Assembly (NCBI GenBank): GCA_037447655.1
Contig: JBBHKE010001949.1
Span: forward strand, 36,227-100,226
DNA: 64,000 nt
From: Zygnema cylindricum
Taxonomy: Eukaryota > Streptophyta > Zygnematophyceae > Zygnematales > Zygnemataceae
Direction: 5' to 3'
Part shown: piece by piece, positions 10,900-21,623 of the stretch
Layout: every line of letters starts with the position of its first letter
Position numbering within the stretch: position 1 is the stretch's first letter
The notes under the pieces: generated by a model
What the model was told of the DNA's origin: nothing
The model's database searches: none
The model's input: only the letters and a program-made list of their open reading frames with translations
Program-made: the position numbers and the translations under genes

Positions 10900-12553
10900 C
10901 GTTATGGGCCCACCCTCTAGGGTACCAATCTTTAATAGAACTGGCCTCATATATTGGGAAAGTATGATGATAGGAGCTCTATGCGAAAAAAGGTTTTGGG
11001 GGATTGGGAGTGGACGGTTGGGGCGTCCATCAAGTCTTGGAATTCCTCCAAGGTTTGGAGGAAACAGATTCACCAGAAAAGAGGATCCACCTTCAACGGA
11101 GGAAACAAAAGAAGGAGAGGTGGTGGAGAAAGGAAAGGAGAAGGAGGCGACCACACCAATAACAACTGGTTCGGCATTCATGTCACCTATTCCGAGGAAC
11201 GAGGAGAATGATACTGAAACCTGGGACTTCAACAATATGGCGGCAAAGCACTTCATCCTACGCCATATCACCCAAGGACTTGCATGTCCTCATTTGCAGG
11301 TAGAAAGGGCATCTGATCTTTGGATGGCTCTCATAGAGATGTACCGAAGTGGTACGATTCAGCAACAACAGTTGGCTGATCAGAAAGTTAAGGAGTATGT
11401 ATACAAAGGGGGGAAGATGTTGGATTTTTGCAATGAGCTTGCTACACTATTTATGGAGCTAGAGAGTGCGGGAAAAGATTTTAGTGAAAAAAAAAAGGTT
11501 AACTGTTTACTGATGAAGTTACCCGATGAGTTCGAGAACATAGTCAACCGTGTGCAGGACTTGCCGGACTCAAGGTGGATATGGAACTCAGTGGTAGGGA
11601 TGATTATCGTTCGGGAGAATACGATTGAGATCCGAAGAGGAGGAAAGAGTGGCCAAGCCTTGGCAACTGCGACCGATTGGAGGAACAAGGATTCTCGAAA
11701 ACCGGTCGGAAACTACGGGGGGAGGGAGCAGAAAAATCAGACCGACGAGTTCGGACCAAGGGCTCCCAAAGGTTTATGTCATTTTTGTAAGAAACCTGGG
11801 CACTATATGGTAGAGTGCACTAAGCTAACCAAGCTTCGGTTAAAAGAGGGGCAGACTGCTGGTACCCCGAGAGGAAAGAAAAAGGCCCTTGTGACACAGG
11901 TACATGAGGCGGAATTCGAGGACGAGGACGATGAGCTCCTTTTGGATGAGGAGTTGGAGGCGAAAAACGAGGTCGAAATACCACGAAGGCAGAAATGTGC
12001 TTACGGTGGATTGAAAGGTGAAGCAGGCTGGATTGTAGATTCAGGTGCCTCCATGCACATGTGTAAGGATAGGCACCTGTTCACTAAGATAAGAAATATT
12101 CCCACCGTAGAGATAGAGTACAGGGATGGGAGGATAGTCACCACTACTCTTGTAGGATCGGTAGATTTGAAAGTGTTAGTAGTAGGAAAGACATCCATAG
12201 TAACATTCTCTGATGTATTGTTTATTCCGGGGCTGAACAAAAACCTCATCTCTACATCTGTATTAGATGATAAGGGTTTTTTTACTAGCACTAGGGAAGG
12301 AGTCTTTACTGCTAGTTTTGAGGAGGATGTCTATTTCATTGCTGAGAAAGGTAGCCATGGGATATTTAGGCTGGTTTTAAGTAATGAAAAGAAAAAACTT
12401 TATTATGTTGGTGTACATGATAATATGATGTGGCATAAGAGGCTTGGGCATGTGAATCTAGACAAGTTAAGAGAGATGAAAAAGATGGGAGTGGTGGAAG
12501 GGATTACGTTTAGTGAGAATGATAATATAAGTGATTGTAGTGGATGTGCTTAA
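10880..12553 (+). CDS. E2 gag-protease and start of integrase (family A copia polyprotein)
   Basis: This open frame of 557 codons starts at an ATG inside the LTR; a second in-frame ATG (residue 9, 10904) lies in the primer-binding site. Residues about 10-280 are gag. A zinc knuckle CHFCKKPGHYMVEC is at 11777-11818 (RNA binding). The aspartic protease motif VDSGAS is at about residues 386-391 (DSG codons 12038-12046). A GAG-pre-integrase and HHCC zinc-binding region (WHKRLGH ... CSGCA) closes the frame. A TAA at 12551 replaces the Gln codon seen in E5 just after the HHCC motif. All visible catalytic residues of this part are kept. A product ending here would be a Gag-protease-like protein without a complete integrase. 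The frame is otherwise colinear with E5. Confidence 0.85.
   Translation: MEVLEFHVMGPPSRVPIFNRTGLIYWESMMIGALCEKRFWGIGSGRLGRPSSLGIPPRFGGNRFTRKEDPPSTEETKEGEVVEKGKEKEATTPITTGSAFMSPIPRNEENDTETWDFNNMAAKHFILRHITQGLACPHLQVERASDLWMALIEMYRSGTIQQQQLADQKVKEYVYKGGKMLDFCNELATLFMELESAGKDFSEKKKVNCLLMKLPDEFENIVNRVQDLPDSRWIWNSVVGMIIVRENTIEIRRGGKSGQALATATDWRNKDSRKPVGNYGGREQKNQTDEFGPRAPKGLCHFCKKPGHYMVECTKLTKLRLKEGQTAGTPRGKKKALVTQVHEAEFEDEDDELLLDEELEAKNEVEIPRRQKCAYGGLKGEAGWIVDSGASMHMCKDRHLFTKIRNIPTVEIEYRDGRIVTTTLVGSVDLKVLVVGKTSIVTFSDVLFIPGLNKNLISTSVLDDKGFFTSTREGVFTASFEEDVYFIAEKGSHGIFRLVLSNEKKKLYYVGVHDNMMWHKRLGHVNLDKLREMKKMGVVEGITFSENDNISDCSGCA
10900..10914 (+). other. E2 primer-binding site (half initiator-tRNA type)
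   Basis: CGTTATGGGCCCACC directly follows the LTR end. It differs at the first base from the GGTTATGGGCCCACC seen in E5 and E3. The sequence is complementary to the anticodon arm of initiator tRNA-Met, not to the tRNA 3' end. This is the priming mode known for Drosophila copia, which uses an initiator-tRNA fragment. The ATG at 10904-10906 is in frame with gag. Confidence 0.8.
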
Positions 12554-13895
12554 GGTAAAACACACAGATTACCCTTTCCTAAAACAACCACCTATAAGGG
12601 AGAAAAAAATTATAGATCTAGTACACACAGAGATTTGGGGACCAGTTAAAGTGCCCTTATCGGGGGGGAAGAGATTTATGATGATTATCACTGATGATTG
12701 GTCTCGGTATTCCCGAGTGTAATTTTTGAAAAACAAGTTCGAAGCTCAGGATTGTTTTAGACAATATAAAGCATGGAGTGAAAAACTTCATGAAACTCTA
12801 ATCAAGAGAATAAGGAGTGACAATGGTGGAGAGTATACTTCTAACCAGTTTGAGGATTTTCTGAGAGAAGATGGGGTCCGACACCAAAAGACAGTTCCAG
12901 AAAACTTGGAACAGAATGGGGTAGCAGAAAGGTTAAATAGGACACTAAGTGATAGTGCTAGAAGTATGTTGTCGGATAAGAAGATAGGAAAAAGGATTTG
13001 GGCAGAAGCAATGAACTGTGCTAATTACCTCAAAAATAGAGTTGTTACTTCAGCTATAAAAGATCAAACACCTTATGAGAGATGGACAGGCCGGAAACCA
13101 GACTTATCTCACTTAAAGGTTTTCGATAGTTAAGTATTCAGTGTAGATACAGATCGGTCTAATTGGAAGCTAGATCCTAAAGGAAAACCAGGATACTTAT
13201 TAGGATATGACGAGGATGTTAAAGGATATAGAGTTTATGATCTAAAAAGGGAAGATATAATCTTAGTAAAGCATCTAGTAGTTATGGATGAAAGAAAGTC
13301 TGTGGATCCCTTCAAATATACAAAGTCAGTAAAAATCAGATTTGAGTCAGAAAATTCCGATGACTTTGAGCTCCCTAACTATCTAGGTTTTAGAGAAGAT
13401 GACATTCTTGCAGATACAAATCAGACCGAAAAGGACTCGGCTGTGGAAACGCGAGTGACAACTCTACCCGAAGCAGAAGACGTGGTGGAAATTGATTCGG
13501 AATCAAGGGATAGGGGAGAAGTCGAGTTTGTTCGAAAAAATCCACGAGAACCATCTATTCCGGCCTTAGATTTTGAGGGGGGAAGGAGAAGTAGCAAAAG
13601 ACTACAAGAAAAACAGATTAATAACAAGGTAACTAAACTATCTCATCAAGATGAACCTCAAACTTATGGAGAGGCGATGACTTGTCCAGAAAGAAACAGG
13701 TGGAAGACAGCCATCAATGAGGAGATGGCTTCAATCATGGCAGCCGATACTTGGGAGCTGGTGGATTGTCCACCTAACCGAAAACCAATTGGTTGTAAGT
13801 GGGTTTTCAAATTAAAACTGAACCCAGATAACACAATCGAGGGCTACAAGGCCCGATTAGTGGCAAAGGGATTTACAAAAAAAAAAGGGAATTGA
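12554..13895 (+). pseudogene. E2 integrase and linker, broken
   Basis: The integrase continues in shifted frames. DLVHTEIWGP (first Asp) sits at about 12615-12645 after a frameshift in an A-run near 12601. A TAA at 12720 interrupts the core. RSDNGGEYTSNQF (second Asp) and NGVAERLNRTL (Glu) follow in 12726-13133, so the DDE triad residues are present across the fragments. A TAA at 13131 precedes the C-terminal GYDEDVKGYRVYDL and LVVMDE segment. The last open frame (13284-13895) carries the acidic linker and the start of reverse transcriptase (WKTAINEEM, CKWVFKLKL). It ends in a lengthened A-run near 13879, which shifts the frame. Confidence 0.85.
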
Positions 13896-14781
13896 CTACG
13901 AGGAAACCTTTGCCCCGGTGGTCAGATTTCCCTCTGTCCGCATACTTCTCAGCCTAGCAGCAGCGGAAGACATGGAAGTGCACCAGATGGACATCAAAAC
14001 AACCTTTTTGCATGGAGAATTGGAAGAGGAGATCTTCATGCGACAACCCGAAGGGTTTGTGGAGGAAGGAGAGGAGAGTAAGGTATGCCGGCTGATTAAA
14101 TCTCTTTATGGTTTGAAACAGGCGCCTCGACAGTGGAATAAGAAGCTTGATGAGTTTCTTACCGGTCTGGGATATATCTGGATCAGCTCAGATATCTCAA
14201 TCTATGTTTTCGAAGATGAGGAAGGTTTTATATTTATTGCTATTTATGTTGATGATTTGCTTGTTTTAAGTAAGTCAATGGAAAATATTAATAAACTGAA
14301 AACCGATCTTAAGGGGAGATTTGAAATGAAGGATATGGGGGAAGCAAAATATATTTTGGGAATTCAAGTAGAGAGAGACCGAAAAAGAAAAATTATAAGA
14401 TTGACTGAAAAGAAAGCAATAGGGAACATGCTTGAAAAATTTCAAATGGATAAAGCTAATAGTTGTACAACTCCAATGGAGTGGAAGAAGGGAAGTGAGA
14501 AGAGTGAGGAAGAAGGAGTCATAGTCTTAGACGAGGAATTATCTCCTGAAGAAAAGAAGTTCATGCAGACTATTCCTTACAGGCAAGTAGTGGGAAGTCT
14601 AATCTATTTTATGAATTGTACCCGGCCGGATTTAGCTGCAGCTGTAGGAGTGCTGAGTAGAAGTCTAAATGCTCCCACTAAGAGGGATTGGGAGGCAGCT
14701 AAGAGAGTCCTTAGATATTTGATAGGAACTAGAGATCTATGGTTGCATTTGGGTGGGGAAGATGCTGACATCACTACTTAG
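13896..14781 (+). pseudogene. E2 reverse transcriptase segment
   Basis: Copia-type reverse transcriptase. Visible motifs are [28 protein letters not shown] (an otherwise conserved Ala has become Thr), LYGLKQAPRQWN, and the catalytic YVDD at 14245-14256. The segment enters through a frameshift at about 13890 and ends at a TAG (14779) that replaces the Trp codon at the beginning of RNase H. The polymerase motifs themselves are intact, so loss of function comes from frame breaks rather than active-site change. Confidence 0.88.
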
Positions 14782-15240
14782 AGTGATGCCAGTTATGGTG
14801 ATGCTCCGATGAGGAGATGCACTTCTGGATATGTATTATATGTGGGTGATGGGGCTTGCTGTTGGAGTAGCAAACATCAAAAAGTTATTGCTCTGTCCAC
14901 CATGGGGGCTGAGTATATGGCCTCTTGCTCTGCTGTAAAAGAATTGATGTGGGTCAAGTCTTTGCTTCGTGAGCTTAGTCACCTTAAGAGTGGTGTGCAA
15001 AAAATATTTTGTGATAATCAGGCAGCAATCGCTATTTCTGCCAATCCTAAACATCATTTTAAAGCCAAACACATAGACATCAGACTCAACTTTATTAGAG
15101 AGAAAGTAGAAAACAAAATAATCAGTTTAGAGTACCGACCAGATAGTGAGATGGTAGCAGATATGATGACCAAACCTGTGCCTTCCCCTAAGCTAATTTT
15201 TTGCAAGGAGAAGTGTGGTATGAAATTAAAGATTGACTAG
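14782..15240 (+). pseudogene. E2 RNase H segment, catalytic Glu replaced
   Basis: Copia RNase H with SDASYGDAPMRRCTSGY and CDNQAAIAISANPKHHFKAKH. The conserved TMEAEY motif reads TMGAEY here, so the likely catalytic Glu is Gly. The frame ends at TAG 15238, immediately before the polypurine tract. It is near-identical in layout to E5 51033-51710. Confidence 0.85.
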
Positions 15241-15253
15241 AAAATAAGGGGAG
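15241..15253 (+). other. E2 polypurine tract
   Basis: AAAATAAGGGGAG lies directly upstream of the 3' LTR start TGTAG at 15254. The same 13-mer precedes the 3' LTRs of E5, E3 and M2. This is the expected plus-strand primer. Confidence 0.9.
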
Positions 15254-16308
15254 TGTAGAAATTAATGATCCATTTAAAGTATTTTCTCGGTCTAAATAGA
15301 AATATAGAAAGAAGCCGAGGCAGTCTACCTCTAACTTCTCTCTCCAAACTCTCAAACTAGTCGCAGTCACTGAGGAATTGGAGAGGGAGCTAGAGCCATG
15401 GCTACCTAGGCTAACCAAAAGTTTACAGGATTATATATTAGTTAGGGGTTTTATTGCTTAAAAGACAGTGCCGGCTACAGGATTTGATCCTTGTACCTAC
15501 TGGCCGGCAGGCAGACGGTAGACGGTAGCCTTAGCCGTTAAGTCTTCATCGGATGTTACGCAATTTAGGGTATGATATTTATTTAAATGTTATTAAGTAA
15601 GAAAATTAATTTAACTATAACTGATTACGGGAGACATAGATCCATAATTGTAAAAGTACGGATAGCGGTACGGATAAGAAACCAATACCGCGCATTTGTT
15701 TCTTTATAGAAAAGAATATCACACATGCATTTATTACGGCTACGATTAAATGTGAATTTAATCGGACGGGCGGAATTAACGCCGAGATCGCGGAAGAGGA
15801 TTTCGGCGGTTTATGGACATCGCCACATCGGACGACACGTGGCGAAATAACATTGGATCGCGCCATCTCCGAGGATTACGGGAACGAATCCGAACATACC
15901 ACGTGTCGACATTTAGGCCATGTCGTAGGATGTTCGTACAGAAAGTACACCGGCAACTGTACTTTTGTGTACGGAGCTGCATTCTGATTGGCTCCGTACA
16001 TCAGTAGATAGAGTCTGTGAGAGAGATAAGACTTAGAAAAATTAGGAGATAGGACCCTCTCTCCCAGAGAGCTTCTGTACAAAAGGTCAACTTTGACCCT
16101 CCATAACTTACTGCTCAGGGGAGCAAATTCAGAGATTCTTTTTGCTATCGACTCAGGGGAGTCTTGTCTTCACAAGGGTGAAGTTGGTTAGAGTTTTTGT
16201 CTGCCAGGGTGGAAGTTATTCTTGCTGAAACACAAAGGGGTCAGAGTTATCCTAGAGGCTTCTTGGAAGCTGTCCAATCTGAGGACTTATGGAGGTCTCA
16301 GAGTTTCA
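15254..16308 (+). repeat. E2 3' LTR (family A)
   Basis: Starts TGTAGAAATTAATG, ends GAGTTTCA, and is complete at both ends (1055 bp). It carries the same internal modules as the 5' copy. It is followed by the target duplication AAAGG and then the distal family F U3. Confidence 0.92.
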
Positions 16309-16313
16309 AAAGG

Positions 16314-16976
16314 TACTGTGGCTGGTGTACTTTCTGTATGGTATGTGTACGACTCGGCTATTGAGTGGACGCGCGTCTCCCCCAAATTCGCCCTCATGCT
16401 CCACGGGATTCTCGCTATCTAATGTTATCCTACCACGTGGCTCTAGGTCATGTCACGCCCGAAAACCGCCAAAGCGACCATTTCTGGATCTCGGCGATGA
16501 TGCGTGCTTTTGATTTCAAATTGGCTTTTAATATTAGCCGTTGAAAAATAATGTCCGGTAACTTTGTTTCGTGCGGTGTACATTTGCACTATATTTGTCT
16601 TCATGTTATTTATCCTTAATTTCGTTAACTAGATTAGTGAATTCTAATGTATTTAAATACTAATTGTACCCTATGTACTCTAACGAACTTCAACGACGGA
16701 CCGACTTAGACTGACGGCTATGCCTCACTTTGACGGTTAGAGGTTCGAGTCTTGCCGGACTCAACCTTTTGTTAGAAATGACTTATGTCACTTCTTCTGA
16801 CCTGCCTAAGAAGCTAAGGCAACCATGGGTCCACTACCTTCTCTCTTTTTGAGTGACTACAACAAGTATGGAGAATACAGGAAAGAGGTGGAGGCAGACT
16901 GCCTACGCTTTTCTTTTTTGTTTTCACTTAAGCTATTCAGACCTAGAAAATACTTTATAAATCTAATTATTCAACA
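16314..16976 (-). mobile_element. Family F LTR, promoter-distal half (U3 start), split by E2
   Basis: On the minus strand it begins TGTTGAATAATTAG at 16976, right after the M2 polypurine tract. It has the U3 hairpin loop ACTTGTTGTAGTCACT and a reverse-strand tRNA-like segment with B box GGTTCGAGTCT (one mismatch) near 16740-16750. It ends in the GTAC-rich promoter at the E2 target site. With 9552-9877 it makes one LTR of about 989 bp. Confidence 0.8.
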
Positions 16977-16989
16977 CTCCCCTTATTTT
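16977..16989 (-). other. M2 polypurine tract
   Basis: On the minus strand this reads AAAATAAGGGGAG, directly before the LTR start at 16976 and directly after the RNase H stop. Confidence 0.85.
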
Positions 16990-17575
16990 CTAGTCTAATT
17001 TAAACTTTTCTTTTAGTCCACACATCTCTCTACAATATTTCAATTTGGATGAGGGCAAAGGTTTGGTCATCATATCAACAATCATTTCTCCATCTGGTTT
17101 ATACACAAGATTAACAATTTTGTTTTCGACTTTTTCCCTCACAAAACTTAGCCTTATGTCCATGTGTTTAGCTTTAAAATGATGTTTTGGATTGGCTGCA
17201 ATTGCAATTGTAGCCTGATTATCACAAAAGACTTCATGCACCCCTTTTTTCATGTACCCCAGTTCTTGCAGCAAAGACTTTACCCATATCAATTCTTTCA
17301 CAATAGAACAAGAGGCCATGTATTCAGCCTCCATCGTGGACTGAGCAACCACCTTTTGTTGCTTGCTACTCCAACAGCTAGCACTTTCCCCACATACAAT
17401 ACACACCCAGAGGTGCATCTTCTCATAGGTGCATCTCCATAACTGACATCACTCCAAGTGGCAATGTGATGTGCTCCCCTCCTAAATGCAACCATAATTC
17501 CCTTGTACCCACCAAATATCTCATGACTTTGTTTGCTACCTACCTGTCTCTCTTTATAAGATCAATAAGACTCCT
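16990..17575 (-). pseudogene. M2 RNase H segment
   Basis: Copia RNase H and C-terminus. CWSSKQQKVVAQSTMEAEYMAS (catalytic Glu present), FCDNQATIAIAANPKHHF and the tail MIVDMMTKPLPSSKL are intact from 17418 to 16990. The upstream N-terminal part (17495-17420) is frameshifted. The C-terminus ends right at the polypurine tract, as in E2, E3 and E5. Confidence 0.85.
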
Positions 17576-17576
17576 A

Positions 17577-18263
17577 CTAAGAACTCCACCTGGTGCCGCT
17601 ATGTTTTTGCCTAGTACAATTCATACAGTATATTAGACTTCGTACAACGTGCCTGTAATGAATAAACTTCGTAAACTGTCTTTCTTCAGAACTCACGTGA
17701 TCCTCTAAGATTATTAGTCCTTCTCTTATACTCCCATCACTTATTTTCTTCAAGTCCATAGGAGTGGTACAGTTGTTTGCGTTTTCCATTTGGAATTTCT
17801 CGAGCATATTTCCTATAACCTGTTTCTGAGTAAGTCTGGTTATCCTTTTTCCCCTATCTCTCTCCATTTCTATCCCCAAGATATAACTTGCCTCTCCTAG
17901 ATCTTTCATATCAAACTCGCTTCTAAGATCTTTCTTTAACTCATTGATTTTTTCCATAGATTTACTCAGCACTAGCAAGTCATCCACATAAATTGCAATG
18001 AAAATAACTCCATTCTCATCCTTAAACATATAATTAGAATGGTCTGAACTAATCCGAATATATCCCAAGCCGGTGAGAAACTCATCTAGTTTTTTATTCC
18101 ATTGCCTGTGAGCTTGCTTAAGTCCATATAAAAACTTTATAAGTGTGGAAACTTTGCTCTCCTCACCTTCCTCTACAAATCCTTCTAGTTGTCGCATGAA
18201 GATTTCTTCCCCTAACTCACCATTTAGGAAGGCGGTCTTAATATCCATCTGGTGTATTTCCAT
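17577..18263 (-). CDS. M2 reverse transcriptase open segment
   Basis: A 228-codon open frame with MDIKTAFLNGELGEEIFM, FLYGLKQAHRQWNKKL and the catalytic YVDD (complement of 17979-17990). It is cut after MNCTR near 17590, where about 50 residues found in E5 are missing, followed by frameshifted sequence. This is a distinct subfamily from E2 and E5 (for example FDMKDLGEASYILG). It is part of a defective element. Confidence 0.85.
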   Translation of the reverse strand: MEIHQMDIKTAFLNGELGEEIFMRQLEGFVEEGEESKVSTLIKFLYGLKQAHRQWNKKLDEFLTGLGYIRISSDHSNYMFKDENGVIFIAIYVDDLLVLSKSMEKINELKKDLRSEFDMKDLGEASYILGIEMERDRGKRITRLTQKQVIGNMLEKFQMENANNCTTPMDLKKISDGSIREGLIILEDHVSSEERQFTKFIHYRHVVRSLIYCMNCTRQKHSGTRWSS

Positions 18264-19405
18264 GTCTTCTGCTGCCGCTAGACTAAGGAGAATCCTTACT
18301 CATGGGAATATACCACAGGAGCAAAGGTCTCTTCATAATCTATCTCTTCCTTTTGAGTGAACCCATTTGCTACCAATCGAGCCTTATATCTTTAAATTGT
18401 ATTGTTTTGGTTCAGTTTCAGTTTAAACACCCATTTGCACCCAATCGGTTTTTTGTGTTCAGAGGGCAGTCCACTAGTTCCCAAGTATTTTCTTCCATGA
18501 TGGATGCCATCTCATCATTTATGGCTCTTACCCATCTATCTTTCTCTGGACTGTCAATTGCCTCTGGGTATGATTGAGGCTCACTAGGGTGAGACAACTT
18601 AGTTACCTTGTGAGCGCCTTGTCTTTCCTGCAGCCTTTTGCTGCTCTTTTGTCCTCCTTCAAAGTCAGAAGCTAGGATGGAGGGAAGTCTCGGGTTTCTC
18701 CATTCTGTCTCATCGGCTCCCCTATCCATGGAAGTAGGTTCCATCTCCTCCTTTTCTGTCTCCTCGAAGTGTGTAGGGATTTGGGCAGATTTAGGTTTTT
18801 CTCCTTTATCGTGGATCTCCCCTGAATTTGCAATCACTTTTTCACTCATGTCTCTTCTGGGAAGATCAAAGTCTTCCTCACCCTCGGACTCAAAGCTGAT
18901 TTTTATCTTCTTGGTGTATTTGAAAGGGGCAAATGATTTCCTTTCATCCATGACAACTAGATGCTTTACCAGAATGATATCTTGTTTAGCTAACTCATAT
19001 AATCTATATCCCTTGACATCCTCATCATATCCCACAAAATATCTCGGTTTTTGTTTAGCATATAATTTCCAGTTCTTCCTATCTGTGTCAAGACTGTAAA
19101 CTTGACTACCGAATACTTTCAGGTGAGAAATATTTGGTTTCCTTTCAACCCATCTCTCATAAGGTGTCATTCCTTTCACAACTAAGGTAAGGACTCTATT
19201 CTTGATGTAGTTAGCACAGTTCATGGCCAAAGCCCAAAAACATTTTCCTATCCTTTTGTCGGCCAACATACTACATACACTATCTTCTAGAGTCCGGTTC
19301 AACCTCTCAGCTACCCCATTTTGTTCTAGATTATAAGGTACAAATTTTTTATGCTGAACTCCCTCCTCCCTCAAATATTCCTCAAACTAGTTAGAGGTAT
19401 ATTCT
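18264..19405 (-). pseudogene. M2 integrase C-terminal half, linker and RT start
   Basis: The 318-codon frame 19374-18418 starts inside the integrase core (NGVAERLNRTLEDS, Glu region), continues through WALAMNCANYIKNR, the GYDEDVKGYRLYEL module and an acidic linker, and ends in the first RT strand (ENTWELVDCP). A frameshift near 18420 separates it from the RT segment. The upstream integrase part lies beyond the inserted solo LTR, at 20453-20730. Confidence 0.85.
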
Positions 19406-20452
19406 TGAAACTCTGAGACCTCCATAAGTCCTCAGAGTGGACAGCTTCCAAGAAGCCTCTAGGATAATCCTGACCCCTTTGTGTTTAAGCAAAAATAACT
19501 GCCACCTTGGCAGACAAAAACTCTGAACAACTTCACCCCTGTGAAGGCAAGACTCCCCTGAGTCGATAGCAAAAAGAATCTCTGAATTTGCTCCCCTGAG
19601 CAGTAAGTTATGGAGGGTCAAAGTTGACCTTTTGTACAAAAGCTCTCTGGGAGAGGGGGTCTTATCTTCTAATTTTTCTAAGTCCTATCTCTCTCACAGA
19701 CTCTATCTACTGATGTACGGAACCAATCAGAATTGAGTTCCGTACGCAAAAGTATAGCTGCCGGTGTACTTTATGTACGGACATTGTACGACATGGCCAA
19801 AATGTCGACACATGTCAAATCCGGATTCGGTGCCATAATCTCCGGAGATTCCACAATCCAACGGAATTTCGCCACGCGTCATCCGATGTGGCGATGGCCA
19901 CAAACCGCCGAAATCTTCCTCCGCGATCTCGGCGCTAATCCCGGCCGTCCGATTAAATTCGGCTTTAATCGTAGCCGTAATAAATACATGCGCGGTATTT
20001 GTTTCATTTACGAAACAAATGCGCGGTACTAATTTTTGTCCGTACCGTAAGTCGTACATTATATATTACTGGATCTATGTATCTCGTAATTCATTTTAGT
20101 TAAATGGTTTATCGCACGTATACATATTTAAATAAATATCAAACTATATGCTACGTAACACTACCGTTAGACTTAACGGCTAAGGCTACCGGCTATATCC
20201 TATCTGCCGTCTGGAAGGTATAAGGATCAAATCCTGCCGCCGGCACATACCTTTTAATTAATAAATAAACCCTAATATAAATTCTCGTAAACCTCAGGAT
20301 AGCCAAGGTAGCCATGGCTCTAGCTTCCTCTCCAATTTCTCAGTGACTGCGACAAGTTTGAGAGTTGGAGAGAGAAGTTAGAGATAGACTGCCTCGACTT
20401 CTATATTTCTTTTCAGACCTAGAAAATACTAATAAAACCATTAGTTTCTACA
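19406..20452 (-). mobile_element. Solo LTR of family A inserted in M2, TSD ATTCT
   Basis: 1047 bp in minus orientation, beginning TGTAGAAACTAATGG (20452) and ending TTTCA (19406). The 5-bp duplications ATTCT lie at 19401-19405 and 20453-20457. No internal element sequence is present, so this is a recombination-derived solo LTR. M2 integrase coding resumes on both sides. The leader hairpins, tRNA-like segment and GTAC-rich promoter are all present. Confidence 0.95.
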
Positions 20453-20730
20453 ATTCTCCCCTATTGTCACTTCTTCTTCTCTTAATAGGGGTTTCGTGTA
20501 ACATCTCACTCTAGGATTTATATTCTTTGAATTAAGTTGGTGCTTTAGACTTTGTTTTTAGGAAGTAGACTCTAGGGTATCTGGACCAGTCATCAGTAAT
20601 TGTCATCATGAACCTCTTACCTCCCACCAAAGGCACTTTTGCTGGTCCCCAAATATCTATGTGGACCAGATTTAGTACTTTCTCACCTTTTTATGTGGCA
20701 ATTTTGGGAAAGGGAAGTTTGTGAGCTTTA
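20453..20730 (-). pseudogene. M2 integrase N-terminal part
   Basis: The minus strand translates in pieces as a DLV-type first-Asp region, a WGPAKVPLVGGKRFMMTITDDWS-type core and the following KVYFL segment. The part upstream of this (GAG-pre-integrase, protease, gag) is absent, because the B-family LTR of E4 begins at 20731. M2 is therefore truncated at its 5' side. Confidence 0.75.
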
Positions 20731-21608
20731 TGTTGAAAAGGGGTAATTAATAGTTCACTTTTCTAATTTATTTCCACTTTAAAGAGAGAGAGTGAGGATC
20801 AAAGGCACGCCATGGCTGCCGCAATATTAAGAAAGTGGTAGATTTAGAAGTAGAGGATATTTTACCAATATGGTGCCTTGGTCCAGATTTGAACCAACAA
20901 CTGCGGACAACTATGTAGTCGTACGTCTTATCCACTAAGGCGTTATCAAAAAGATACACGTGACGGGTTTCAAAGATATATAAACATTAACGCGATAGCT
21001 AATTAACACTAGACTAATGAAGAGGAATAATTCATGCATGTACGCGAATCTCAACCGTGTAAAATATGTTTTGATCGGTTGGCCAGCATTATAGCCACCA
21101 AACGAAGTGAGATTTTGGCGGCATAGGGAGATAGCGTAACGCGGTGCCACATGGCGCCACATTATTTGATATCGGAGAAGATGGGAGGAGGAACCATGGC
21201 TCACGATTTTGACAGGTGTCACCTTGTAGACCTTCTCGTACAATGGTCGTACAATAAGTACATCGTCCATTCTACCTTCTTGTACTATATAATGTTCCTA
21301 TTGGACTTTGGTTAAGTAGTAGGTAGTCGTGAGTAGGCAGACCAAGACTTAGTGATATTTAGGGACCTCTCTCTAAGAGAGCTTGTAACTATAAAGGTCA
21401 TCTTTGACCAACCATAACTTACTGCCCAAGGGAGCAAATTCAATGATTCTTTTTGCGTTTGACTCCGGGGAGTCTTCTCCTCATAGGGGTGAGTGTGGTT
21501 ATTATATTTTTGTGCCTGAGCGGCGCTTATTCAATGGGAAAGTGGAAGGGGCAAATATTATCCTAGAGGCTGCTCAATTTGTGGGTAAATAGAGACCACA
21601 TAATTTCA
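20731..21608 (+). repeat. E4 5' LTR (family B)
   Basis: 878 bp, TGTTGAAAAG ... AATTTCA. Read on the minus strand, 20945-20880 looks like a tRNA: the D-arm/A-box-like GCCTTAGTGGATAAG and T-arm/B-box-like GGTTCAAATCTGG are at tRNA spacing. The leader contains GACTC-CGGG-GAGTC and CTCAT-AGGG-GTGAG hairpins. The promoter has ACTATAAAGG just before an inverted repeat GGTCA-TCTT-TGACC. Confidence 0.9.
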
Positions 21609-21623
21609 CGTTATGAGCCCTCC
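21609..21623 (+). other. E4 primer-binding site and gag start
   Basis: CGTTATGAGCCCTCC follows the LTR and is a degraded form of the half initiator-tRNA site. The ATG at 21613 opens gag with no in-frame ATG upstream. In this family the ATG opposite the primer anticodon is therefore the only sensible gag start. Confidence 0.75.

Larger units (their letters stand above)
9878..16308 (+). mobile_element. Copia element E2 (family A), nearly full length, TSD AAAGG
   Basis: Ty1/copia order is clear: LTR, primer-binding site, gag, protease, integrase, reverse transcriptase, RNase H, polypurine tract, LTR. The flanking 5-bp duplications AAAGG lie at 9873-9877 and 16309-16313. Removing the element rejoins the two halves of the family F LTR, which proves a nested insertion. 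The 5' LTR lacks about 35-38 bp at its outer end compared with the 3' LTR, yet the target duplication abuts it. The coding region is broken by stops at 12551, 12720, 13131 and 14779 and by frameshifts in A-runs near 12601 and 13879, so it cannot encode a full polyprotein as it stands. Confidence 0.95.
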
